Shown here piece after piece: positions 34,578 to 43,794 of a stretch of DNA of 64,000 bases. Location: positions 19,385,167-19,449,166 of the forward strand of contig NC_065547.1 of NCBI RefSeq assembly GCF_022605725.1. The letters are read 5' to 3'. This DNA is from Anthonomus grandis grandis. Lineage: Eukaryota; Arthropoda; Insecta; Coleoptera; Curculionidae. Below the pieces are notes generated by a model. It had not been told where the DNA came from and ran no database searches. It saw only the letters and a program-made list of their open reading frames with translations. A program made the position numbers and the translations under genes. Positions within the stretch are counted from its first letter, which is position 1, and every line of letters begins with the position of its first letter.

Positions 34578-35940
34578 TTAATCGGAAGATGATTCAGACG
34601 ATTTTACCTCTTCATCCGTTAAGATATTATAATCATTTAACCAATCGTCGTCAGATGAAGAAGTGTTGACAGTGAATTTTAAATGGTCCATTATCTAATA
34701 TATGTTCTTTTTGTATTTGAAGATCTTCATATTTTCTTACATGGTTACAAATTTTCACCCACTCTTCCTTTGGCAACTCTTGAAACCTTTTATTTGTTAG
34801 AGCCTCACATCAGCCAACTTAAATGTCACATTGTGGGCTGCCACCCAGTTTTTGACCAAGGCCCATTTTTTCAATTGGGTTTAACTCCGGATGATAAGGC
34901 GGCAGACGAAGAACTTTATGTCCATGTTCCTCCAGTAATGCATCTAACTTGTAAACTGGAGGATAGCGGAATTTATTGTCAATAATTATTTTGTATAATT
35001 CTGGCTTTGTCAATTTCTCATCACATGGAATATTTCTGTCATGTAGCCATTTAAGCATATTTTTTTAAGGGATCCCGAAGTAATATTTGGTTCCATAGTA
35101 ACATTATGGTAGGAGGCATTATCTACAACCAAAACGGACTGCTCTGGCAAATTGGGCAAAAGTTGAGTTTGTACCCACTTCATAAAATTTTGGTGATTTA
35201 TATCATCGTGGTAGTTTCCGCTTTTAGCTCCTGAAAAAATTATAAAGTAATATAATATCCAAATGTTTTGAACTTATAAATTTAATTTACCTGATTTAAA
35301 AATAAGCATTCCATTTGGAATGAAGGCATTTTCTCCTCCTGCATGAACAATAATTAATCTGCGTCCTTTTGAAATTGGTTTTTTTTACCTTTTATTTTTA
35401 TTATCTGACCAGGTTTGGTTTTGGGTATGGTTACTATGAATATAGGTCTCATCTGTATATACGATATTTCTTCCCTCGGCTCGATATTCTTTTAATTTTT
35501 TTAAAAAGTTGATTCTTTTTAGTCTAATATCATAGCTTTTCATAAGGACACTTCGATTGTCCTCAGTTTTTCGCCATCTGTAAGTAGAATTCGTTTAAGA
35601 TATTAGTATAAATATTGTAAAACTTATATATACATATATTTTTTTTAATATTGACTTTCATACTCATATTTTAAATTAAAGATATTAGGGCCAAGCCTGT
35701 ATAAAGTGATTACCTAAATCCAACAGATCTTAATAGTTTTCTTAATGTCTCAGGTCATCCAGAGAAGTTAATCTGTTTGTCTTTTATTTTCTGAAGTACT
35801 CCTAAAATTTAAAAAACAACAATATATAAATACATTTGACATGAATTTGAATTCTAAGTACATACCTCTTAGAGTAGGAGATCTTTTTTTCTCAAGTCAG
35901 CAGGCTGTGGTGTAAAACCGTCCAAAGGTACATGAACCAT
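34578..35940 (-). pseudogene. DDE transposase (IS630/Tc1-like) with three introns, broken
   Basis: Minus strand from ATG 35940 (true start may be further up) to TAA 34578. MVHVPLDGFTPQ... lies in the first readable exon. GT...AG introns follow at about 35868-35804 and 35713-35582 and within 35290-35231, each joining family-consistent sequence. Catalytic motifs: IVYTDETYIHS (first Asp), SVLVVDNASYHN (second Asp), LPPYHPELNPIE (Glu). The C-terminus is acidic and serine-rich (SSESSSD). Inactivated by stops at about 35770 and 35390 and shifts near 35060 and 34870. Its relative at 9422-9775 is far more decayed. Terminal inverted repeats were not found. Confidence 0.8.
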
Positions 35941-36125
35941 CGCAACCTATAAATTTTATAGTCTATAGGGCCTCAATTGATTAGAACCCCTTTCTGATCA
36001 ATGCCACTCTATTAAACTGTATTATTATTAGAGTGTAAAAGAAATTAAACTGATTTTTCTTCAAATTTATCCATTAACAGTTCATTTAAATCTGTGATCT
36101 CATCCTGGTCAACAAACCACTACAT

Positions 36126-38077
36126 GTGCACCAATACGCCTATCAGGCGGGCAAATCCACGGATCTGGCCCTACACCACCTCGTTAAGAAGGTGGAGGGC
36201 GCTCTGGGTAGTGGCAAGGCCTGTCTGGGTGCGTTTTTAGACATTGAAGGGGCGTTCGACAACACCCCTTTTGCATTAATCTGCCAAGCACTCGAGAGCC
36301 GCGGCTCAGAACCCTGTTTGGTTAGCTGGATAGAGGCCATGCTCTCGAAACGTCATGTATCTGCCCAGCTCAACAACGAGATTGTCGAAACGTTGGCGGC
36401 TAGGGGCTGCCCGCAGGGAGGAGTATTGTCCCCTACCTTGTGGTGCCTTGTGGTCGACAGCCTGATAAATCTTTTAAACAATGCTGGCCTATACACACAG
36501 GCCTACGCTGATGATCTGGTAATCCTTTGCCCAGGGAAAGACGCCGTCTCAATGCGGGGCCCTATGATGAGAGCCCTGCGTATGGTGGACACATGGTGCC
36601 TCTCGGGAGGTCACAGGATTAACCCCAAAAAAGCAGAGCTCCTACTATTCACGAGGAGACGTAACTCTGGCACGCCCCCTGTTATATCTCTAGGTGGCGT
36701 GCAGCTGCATTACTCCAGGACAGTTCGATTTCTGGGAATCAAGTTGGATCCCAAACTCTCCTGGCACGATCATGCAGACACCAGAATGAAGAAGGCCACC
36801 TGCGCGCTATGGGCCTGCAGGCGGGCTTTCGGCAATACCTGGGGTCTGTCTCCTAAGATCCTCCACTGGATCTACTCGCGCATTGTGAGACCTCTTCTCA
36901 CATACGGGGCTATCGTTTGGTGGCCATGTACTGAGAAAGCGAAAATTCGCGCACAACTGGACAGAGTCCAACGTCTTGCATGTCTCAGCATAACGGGTTC
37001 CATGCGAACGGCGCCAACTAGAGCGCTTGAGACTCTGCTGAGCCTTCCGCCTCTGGACCTCGTTGTGCAATTCGAGGCAATGAGGACTGCGTACAGGCTA
37101 TACGTCCTCGGCGAACTACGTGCTGGCGAGACCGGTCACGCAAAAATTTGGTCACGGGCCATACAGGAATGTCCTCTCCTTCTGATGGGCAGTGACTGCA
37201 TGGCTCCAGTGACTGTGGACTGCGAGGGATTCGTGACGCATATTGCAGGCAGCTCGGAGTGGCAGCATTCCAACAGACCTGCATTGCTAAACAGGGGGAC
37301 CATCTGGTACACAGATGGCTCCAGAATGAATAACAGAGCTGGATCAGGGCTTATTGGTGGGATCCCACATACCAGTAGGGCATACTCGCTGGGGGAGCAC
37401 GCCACTGTCTTCCAGGCCGAAGTATTCGCTGTATTAAAATGCGGCCAGAAAATCCTAAGCTGCGGACACCGCAATACAGTCGTATCAATATGCTCGGACA
37501 GCAGAGCTGCCATTAAGGCTATCACGGCCGCAAAGGTAAGCTCCAAGCTTGTACTAGAGTGCATAAAAGTCCTGAAAAAACTGGTACAGGTTGGATGCAG
37601 GGTCCAGCTCGTCTGGATACCTGGCCATGCAGGTAATGAACAAGCGGACTCTCTTGCCAGACTGGGATCCGCGAATGTGCCGATGGGGCCGGAACCCATA
37701 GTTGGTATCGCCAAATGCGTTGCGGTCGCATCAATGAAGGGTCTGCTGGACAAGTGGACCCACCGAAGATGGACTGAGTCCCCTGGTATGAGACAGGCCA
37801 AAGCGCACATAGGTGGGCCCTCTGCCTTTCTCACCAAAAATCTACTACGCCTAAAAAGACGCGAAATTCGGCTAGTGACAGGTCTTTTAACTGGTCACTG
37901 GCACTTAAGAAGCCATCTCCATACTATCGGTATTGCGGACAACCCGGAATGCCGATGGTGCTGTGAGGAGGATGAAACCGTTGACCATGTAGTCGGGGAG
38001 TGCCCAGCACTCACGCGCGCCAGGTTCAAATACTTGGGTAACACTTTCAGTGTACCGAGCGACTTTAAGTCCTTCAG
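36126..38077 (+). CDS. LINE ORF2 fragment (LOA/I-type): RT and RNase H
   Basis: Non-LTR retrotransposon polyprotein, 5'-truncated: the endonuclease and RT N-terminus are absent. RT motifs: FLDIEGAFDNT (about residue 40), PQGGVLSPTLW (about 98), AYADDLVIL (about 125), FLGIKLDPKLSW. RNase H: YTDGSRMNNRAGSG (about 394), HAGNEQADSLA. A CCHC-type zinc motif, CRWCCEEDETVDHVVGEC, lies near the end. The RNase H points to the LOA/I group rather than Jockey. The frame is open throughout and much more GC-rich than its neighbours. It runs on to 38114, but the last 11 codons belong to another element. Confidence 0.88.
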
Positions 38078-38226
38078 ACACCCTAGAAGACTTACGCCAG
38101 AGAATTATAAATGAGTGTCAGATGATAACACCTGAAGTTCTACAAAACGTCAGGCATCGTTTTGAGCAAAACCTGTATTCCTGCATGGAAGTAGGCGGGG
38201 CACAATTTGAACATTTAATAAATTGA
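38078..38226 (+). pseudogene. C-terminal end of another DDE transposase
   Basis: In the frame ending at 38226, DTLEDLRQRIINECQ and EVLQNVRHRFEQNL...GGAQFEHLIN match the C-terminus of insect Tc3/mariner-like transposases (TPEVLQNVR... and FEHL are family marks). It begins immediately where LINE sequence ends, so LINE and transposon are fused here. Confidence 0.7.
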
Positions 38227-38830
38227 CGTAATTTAAATAAACTTGTTTTATTTAAAAGACACAAAAGGAAAAGGGTAGGTATTTCTTATCTCTCCACTTT
38301 TACTGGCAGTAAAGATTATATTTCTTGCTATTTTTATATCCACATGATATCCATCAGTCACTCAGAAGTCACCATTTAAATTCAGAGTAAAAAGGCCTTC
38401 AAAATAAGGAATGACACGACCCCTTTTTCTATTTAAGATTTAAGGGGTGCTTTCAACCCCTCGTAAAGGGTTCCAGGTATTAGGGTGGCCTCTTAATTAA
38501 TAAGTGACCCCTTTGAAATTAGGACTTCTTTATTCTTTCAAAAATATTATCCAAAACAGAGTTCAAAATACCTTTTTCATTTTCGCTGTTTGTACAATTT
38601 TGACAAGCTGTCATACCCGGATAAAAAATTTTAGCCACTTCAAATTTGACAGTTATATTCAGAATTAAAAGACCTTTAAAATAAGGTATCACACGACCCC
38701 TCTTTCTATTTAAGATTTTAGGGGTGATCCCACCCCCTCGAAGAGGGTTACTGGTATGAGGGTGCCTTGGTAAGGAAAAGTTGTCCCCCTCGAAAATAAA
38801 ATCGACGTGTTTGAGATTTTTGTAAAAAAA
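38227..38830. repeat. 3' region of the transposon with a 277-bp tandem duplication
   Basis: AAAATAAGG followed by CACGACCCC at 38401 and again at 38678, with surrounding similarity (TTTCTATTTAAGATTT..GGGG, CCCCTCG..GAGGGTT). Two diverged copies of a unit of about 277 bp, non-coding. Confidence 0.75.
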
Positions 38831-38846
38831 ATTATATTGATATTAA

Positions 38847-38960
38847 TTATATATATTGGTTATGATTATAACTTATTAAATTTTTACTACCATCACTTAA
38901 AAAATATTTAATAACTTCTTCGGGCGGTCTTAAATTTCCAAAACTATCAAAATATAGTAT
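38847..38960 (-). pseudogene. PRO: Maverick adenovirus-type protease, C-terminal half
   Basis: Reads YFDSFGNLRPPEEVIKYF and ISYNHNQY on the minus strand before the TAA at 38847. This is the conserved middle of Polinton cysteine proteases, after the catalytic His. The Cys-containing C-terminus is absent; transposon sequence begins instead. The N-terminal half of the same gene is 830 bp away at 39785-39998. Confidence 0.8.
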
Positions 38961-39784
38961 TTGTCTGTTTTTTAATATATGATGTTGAAGGGTGGATGTC
39001 TTATCCTGTTCCCATCATCCAAGGGGACACAACAAGACTGAGTTGTGTCTAATTACTAAGGACCAAATCCATATGATTAAAAAATAAAACAACACTTGTA
39101 CAACATAATATGTACACATTTAATAAACAAATTTTACTCTTAGGTTTTCTTGCATTAACTGAGCCTCCATTATATATATATTATAAATAATTTTAGTATT
39201 ATGTTAGTAGTGCCTTGTTGTTGAGTGAAGTTTAAGAAGCAATGTAAAGAAAATGTTGTACAGCCAACAACAATGCACTACTAACATAATACTAAAATTA
39301 TTTATAATATGTCACGTAATATATTATTATAGATATATTATGCGAATTACAAGGCCGCAAATTTGCTTCCTTTCCATAACTTGAGTTAAACGAATTAATA
39401 CGTTTAAGTATTTAGGGCACAGAGAGAACTTTATCATTAACAGATCACAAAACCAATTTATATAAGAGACAGGGCTATATCATTAATTAAAGCAACTTTT
39501 CACATTTAAATTTTTCTCACAAGGGCCATTTTTAAAATTGACACGTTGTAAAACCAGAGCAGAGAGACCGGGCGGCGCAACTTTCGTTCAACAACAACTA
39601 CATACTACGACTGACGGACTGACCCAATTTCTTTCTCCCCGATCAGTATCAGGTGCGCTGTCGGCTCGGTAATCTATTTTTAGAGTTTAAAGCGTTGTTG
39701 CAAGTTTGTTTAAATTGCAGGTTCTTTACAGAAAGGAAGTTAGTAAAGTGGTGTTGGAGTGGTGTTGGAGTGGTGTTGTGAGTT
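38961..39784. other. Insertion splitting the protease gene
   Basis: About 820 bp between the two halves of the protease. It contains a 133-bp foldback (39178-39310) and a GC-richer patch at 39540-39660. It is non-coding apart from short ORFs. Its ends and target duplication are not resolved; possibly more than one insertion. Confidence 0.55.
39178..39310. repeat. Foldback (MITE-like) hairpin
   Basis: Arms of about 46 bp (39178-39223 and 39265-39310), nearly perfect complements, beginning ATATTATAAATAATTTTAGT, around a loop of about 41 bp. Confidence 0.85.
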
Positions 39785-39998
39785 TTCACAACAGATGTCC
39801 AATGTGTACCAGAACCAATACTATTACCTAAATTAATAATACCACACTCTATTTTAGTAATTACTCTAGGCATTTTATTACGCATAAAAATACCCCTAAA
39901 ATGAGGAATATTTAGTTTTTTTACATACTTTTTTAAATCTAAATTTGGTAATGGTTTATTATTGTGAGGTAGTAAATTTAACAGTTTTTTGACTTTAA
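39785..39998 (-). pseudogene. PRO: Maverick adenovirus-type protease, N-terminal half
   Basis: Minus strand: LPNLDLKKYVKKLNIPHFRG, FMRNKMPRVI, ECGIINLGNSIGSGTHW. GTHW contains the catalytic histidine of the adenain-like cysteine protease that matures Polinton/adenovirus capsids. After HWTS the sequence becomes unrelated (the insertion); the gene continues at 38960. Its 5' end overlaps the 3' end of the capsid gene at 39978-40745, as in compact virus-like genomes. Confidence 0.82.
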
Positions 39999-40745
39999 GT
40001 ATAAACCATAACCCTTTTTATACGATTTTAAATAAAGACCGCTTCCTTTTTTTCCAATGGCTATGGCTTCCATTGCACGATTATGTCTTTTATTTTCTTC
40101 CAATTTTTGTTGGGCGGCCTTGGTGTCATTTACTGCTTTTGCAAGACTGGCTGCTCCACCGCCCAAAGCACCTAAAGCAGAGAGCCCGGCAAATAATGGT
40201 ATAAGAGGCAGAATACCACCTTTCATAAGTTTTGGGATAGGAATTATTCTCTTTTTTTTAAATATTTTTTGCTGTTTTTTAGGATAAGCTAAATTTAGTT
40301 TTTTATATGCGTTACCAATTATACCTTTTTTATTTACATTTCGTTTATTTTGTTTTTTCTGACGTTGTCGTCGTCGTCGTTGTGTTGGTGATGGTGGTAA
40401 ACTTAATCCTAACTTAGATTTTGCCTTCATTATACCTGCAATTCCTAATGCGTTTAAACGTTCACCCACACCTGCATCACTCAACCTAAACCGTTTAATG
40501 GCTTGGTTGACCAATAACTGGTCGGCCTTGTTTCGTTCTTTTACGGCTGCAAATTTACTATATGCAATATCGTGGTTCTTACACGCTTCGTCTAATTTAT
40601 TAATTCCACGATGGCCGGCAGCTAAACGTTTTTGTAATTTTGTTCCGGGTCCGCAAAAATTGTAGCCAGGAATATGTAATTCAAATAGTAATATAATAAT
40701 TAAAGTATTTAAAGAGCCACCTTTCACGTTGTTATTTAGTGTCAT
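39978..40745 (-). CDS. Maverick capsid protein with phospholipase-A2-like domain
   Basis: 255 codons from ATG 40745, one of the few intact Maverick frames. The N-terminal domain carries YNFCGPGTKL (calcium-loop type) and EACKNHDIAYSKF (catalytic His-Asp), as in parvovirus VP1-type phospholipases A2. A very basic middle (RRRRQRQKKQNKR) and a hydrophobic Gly/Ala segment (GLSALGALGGGAASLAK) follow, then a repeated C-terminal GLYLKSYKKGYGLYLKS. In Polintons such proteins are thought to be minor capsid components. Divergent from the ATPase gene, with 46 bp between the two start codons. Confidence 0.8.
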   Translation of the reverse strand: MTLNNNVKGGSLNTLIIILLFELHIPGYNFCGPGTKLQKRLAAGHRGINKLDEACKNHDIAYSKFAAVKERNKADQLLVNQAIKRFRLSDAGVGERLNALGIAGIMKAKSKLGLSLPPSPTQRRRRQRQKKQNKRNVNKKGIIGNAYKKLNLAYPKKQQKIFKKKRIIPIPKLMKGGILPLIPLFAGLSALGALGGGAASLAKAVNDTKAAQQKLEENKRHNRAMEAIAIGKKGSGLYLKSYKKGYGLYLKSKNC

Positions 40746-40791
40746 ATTAAAGTGGAATCAGAGTAATTATCCGTTTATATAGACAAATATT

Positions 40792-41503
40792 ATGTGGTGT
40801 GAAAAACAAAAGTTTTCATTACCGGTAAAAAATTACGATTTTAATATTAATGGAAAAGTATTTAAAAAACATGGAGTACTGTTTGGTGGAGACTCAAAAC
40901 GAGGAATGCTAGTGGGTCCATCTGGTTGTGGCAAAACGAATGTAATGATTACTTTACTAACGCACCCTAATGGATTACGATTTGAAAATGTATATGTGTA
41001 TTCAAAATCGTTATATCAAACAAAATATGACTTTTTAAGAAAATTACTAAAACCATTAGACACATAGGGTACTTTGAATCAGCTTGTGAAACAGATATAG
41101 TACCACCGGCTAAAGTTAAACCAAACGCGGTAATAATTTTTGATGATATTGCGTGTTGTAATCAAAGTATTATGCGAGAATATTTTTGTTTTGGTAGACA
41201 TAAATTAACGGTTTGCTTTTACCTTTGTCAAACGTACTCATCAATCCCCAAAAAAATTAATTAGAGATAATGCAAATTTGTTAATTATATTTAAGCAAGA
41301 TGGAACACATTTAAAACATATTTACGATGATCATGTAAATATGGATATCATATGTCATATAATCAATTTAAAAATCTTTGTTCTACCTGCTGGCAATCTC
41401 CTTTTGATTTTCTCATTATTGATAAGGATTGTCCTGTACAGAGTGGAAGGTATCGAAAAAAGTTTGATCAGTTTATTCATTTAAATAAATACGATATTAA
41501 GTA
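40792..41503 (+). pseudogene. Maverick packaging ATPase (FtsK/HerA type)
   Basis: ATG 40792. Walker A GPSGCGKTN at residues 43-51, stop at 41067; Walker B VIIFDDIA follows in a shifted frame (41132-41155), then CFYLCQTYSSIPK. The C-terminal part, LLIIFKQDGTHLKHIYDDH, is at 41278-41340. At least three frame changes. This enzyme would pump DNA into capsids. A33/FtsK-type ATPases are one of the Polinton hallmark genes. Confidence 0.88.
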
Positions 41504-41531
41504 AAAATCTTCTTAGTTTAAGTCAGTAAAG

Positions 41532-42712
41532 ATGAATGAAAGGTTAACTAAAGAGTTAATTCAGGCCAATAAGGCTGTAAAGCAAAAATTAAAATCGTTA
41601 AAATCGGATATTGTTGAATCTCAGGTTCGACAAGAAAGGGTTACTTCCTTCCTTTCTTCGAAAGGAAGGGTTTTAAAACCGATAACTGAACCCTTACAAG
41701 AATTAATTAAAGCTGTAAAAATGGAGCAAGCACTAAAGGAAGAACCTTTATCACATCCGATTTTTTCTACTCATGTTGAAAAAACAGTTTTATCGCAACC
41801 TGATGAGACAATTAAAAAGCAGCGTCGTCGTCAAACAAATATTTATAATAAGTATTTACAATTACATTTTTAGAAAAAGAAGACACCCTTCAAATAAACC
41901 CAAATGATGATGATGTATTTTTAAATAATGAAGGAAATTTTACACGCAACAACAACAAGATCCTCGTTTAAGTTCTACAAGATATGATGCAAACGAACCA
42001 ACATTAGAAGAAATTAGACAGTGTTCTGGATATGACTAAACGTCTTGGATATGGAGATTACCTCGATTCTTTTGATCCACTTGTAAGAGCATTTGTAGAT
42101 GCATCTTTAAAATTCGAACGAGATACAGATAACACTCATGGACTTTATCACGATGCAGAAACTGAAAAATGGAAAATTGGTAATAGTGAAGGAAATTTTG
42201 ATAAAAAGAATTTTACAGTTCAAGGATTGACTTACGAGGGCACACCTGGACTTTATGAACTATTATTTTTTCAAGATCCTCATTGGTATAACAGTCAAGA
42301 TCTTGATAATTATATGGATATATTACAAAGAACTAATGCATTAAAAAGACATTATAATCCAAACGAGCAGATTCAAGGAACCACTGATCCGAAATATTTA
42401 ACAATAATAAAACCATACTTGATTGAGAAAAAAATTATAAGATCTGGTTCGGTAACCACCCAACCTTTTAATAAACCTAAACCTCCTTTAACATGCACCA
42501 GAAGTACTAGATTACCTTCAAAAAAGGGAGCAGGAATGGTGATGATGAATTTATCAAATAAAAACACTGATTACATCTATTATGATGATCCCAATGAGTT
42601 GGTGGAACGCTTAAAATTACTTTTATCATCACAAATGGCACGTCATACAGGACATAATAATGAAATAGTGTCTATTATTGAAGAGTTAAGAGAAGCAAAA
42701 GTTATTTTATAG
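41532..42712 (+). pseudogene. DUF8207-like Maverick protein
   Basis: Two frames. 41532-41873 is a charged, probably helical N-terminus (LTKELIQANKAVKQKLK). 42032-42712 has the conserved part: FTVQGLTYEGTPGLYELLFF, a YMDILQRTNALKRHY block and KYLTIIKPYL, then a Pro-rich linker and a helical C-terminus. This protein accompanies insect Polintons; its role is unknown. The gap between the frames (41874-42031) contains an acidic run and shifts. The name is from memory. Confidence 0.65.
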
Positions 42713-42740
42713 ATTGTTTATGTCACTTCAAATTATTTTT

Positions 42741-43065
42741 AAAATGTCTTTGAACAAGTTCGGTTCTTCTCTTTACCATCACCACAACCACCACGACCAT
42801 TTCCTAGGCAGAAAAAATTATAGTGAAACAAAAATTGATAAAATTAGTTTTGCTAGATTAACTCCGTTAAAATTGTTTTACAATATATCTTTTACATTTA
42901 TCGAAAGCTGCTTGTCAAAAAATGAGAAATTTACTTTGGCATTTGATAAAAAAAACATTTTTTTAATTTCCATTAAGTTCCGGTATTATTATAGCCGGTG
43001 AATATCCAAAAAAAGATATGTTCTTATTAGTTAATGGTAAAAAAGGAATGAGGGGAGAGAAATAA
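42741..43065 (+). pseudogene. Maverick protein beginning MSLNKFG
   Basis: The M at about 42744 starts MSLNKFGSSL followed by a His-rich stretch (HHHNHH) and beta-strand-like sequence (PLKLFYNISFTF). The frame shifts near 42975 and continues GEYPKKDMFLLVNG to a stop near 43065. Proteins with this start are common beside DUF8207 genes in insect Polintons (memory). Function unknown; a capsid accessory role is an inference. Confidence 0.4.
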
Positions 43066-43074
43066 ATAAAGGAT

Positions 43075-43462
43075 TGGAAAATAAAGAATGGAGAGCTATT
43101 AGTGGAGAATTAGATCGAGAAAATTCATACTGTACTGCATCATCAATCGTTAAACATTAAAATACTATTAATTGTTTACAAACAAATAGTTTAGGTTCGT
43201 CAGAGATAATCAATATTTACATGTATGTAACACAAATGTTTATTATAATAATATTTGGATTTATATTAACTAAAATGCTGTATAATTTAGGTAGCCAACA
43301 ACAAAAACAATTCCAAAATGTAAATCGTTTACTTTAATAAGATATTTATTAAATTAATAATATAATAATACCGACTTTTATTTCCATTTAATTCAGTAAA
43401 AAATAAATAAAATAAAACCAGTTCTACCGTATTCGTGGTGAACAATTACATAATAACAATAA
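43075..43462. repeat. Right terminal inverted repeat of the Maverick, inner part
   Basis: Reverse complement of 21062-21453, including the duplicated small membrane ORF (43081-43320). Cut at 43462 by the CR1-type LINE; the outer part of the TIR resumes at 48135. Confidence 0.85.
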
Positions 43463-43794
43463 GAAAGAAAGAAAGAAGAAAGAAAATGTGCTATATTACG
43501 TAAGAATAATCTTGTGTACAAGCATCCTACAAGCTAAAAAAACAAAACACAAATACAATTTCAAAAATTGACAAAACAATGAACAAAATTAAACACAAGA
43601 AGACAAAACTTTTTGAACATACTTAAATTAAAAATAACTAAATAAAACAATCAATTACTAAATAAAGGTAAACTTGTTGACAAAACTAGAGAAGAAAAAA
43701 GGAAAAAAAAAAACTTTCCAACATGTCCAAGGTTAAAACCTATCATTAAAAATGTCATCCAGGTTATAATATGCCTTAGCCAATAAAACCGACT

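Noticed and set aside
36143..37837. Long minus-strand ORFs (up to 233 codons) opposite the LINE
   Set aside because: Antisense shadows of a GC-rich RT/RNase H gene; composition alone keeps them open.
40057..40287. Plus-strand ORFs opposite the phospholipase-like capsid gene
   Set aside because: Hydrophobic antisense of the Gly/Ala-rich and basic regions of a well-supported gene.
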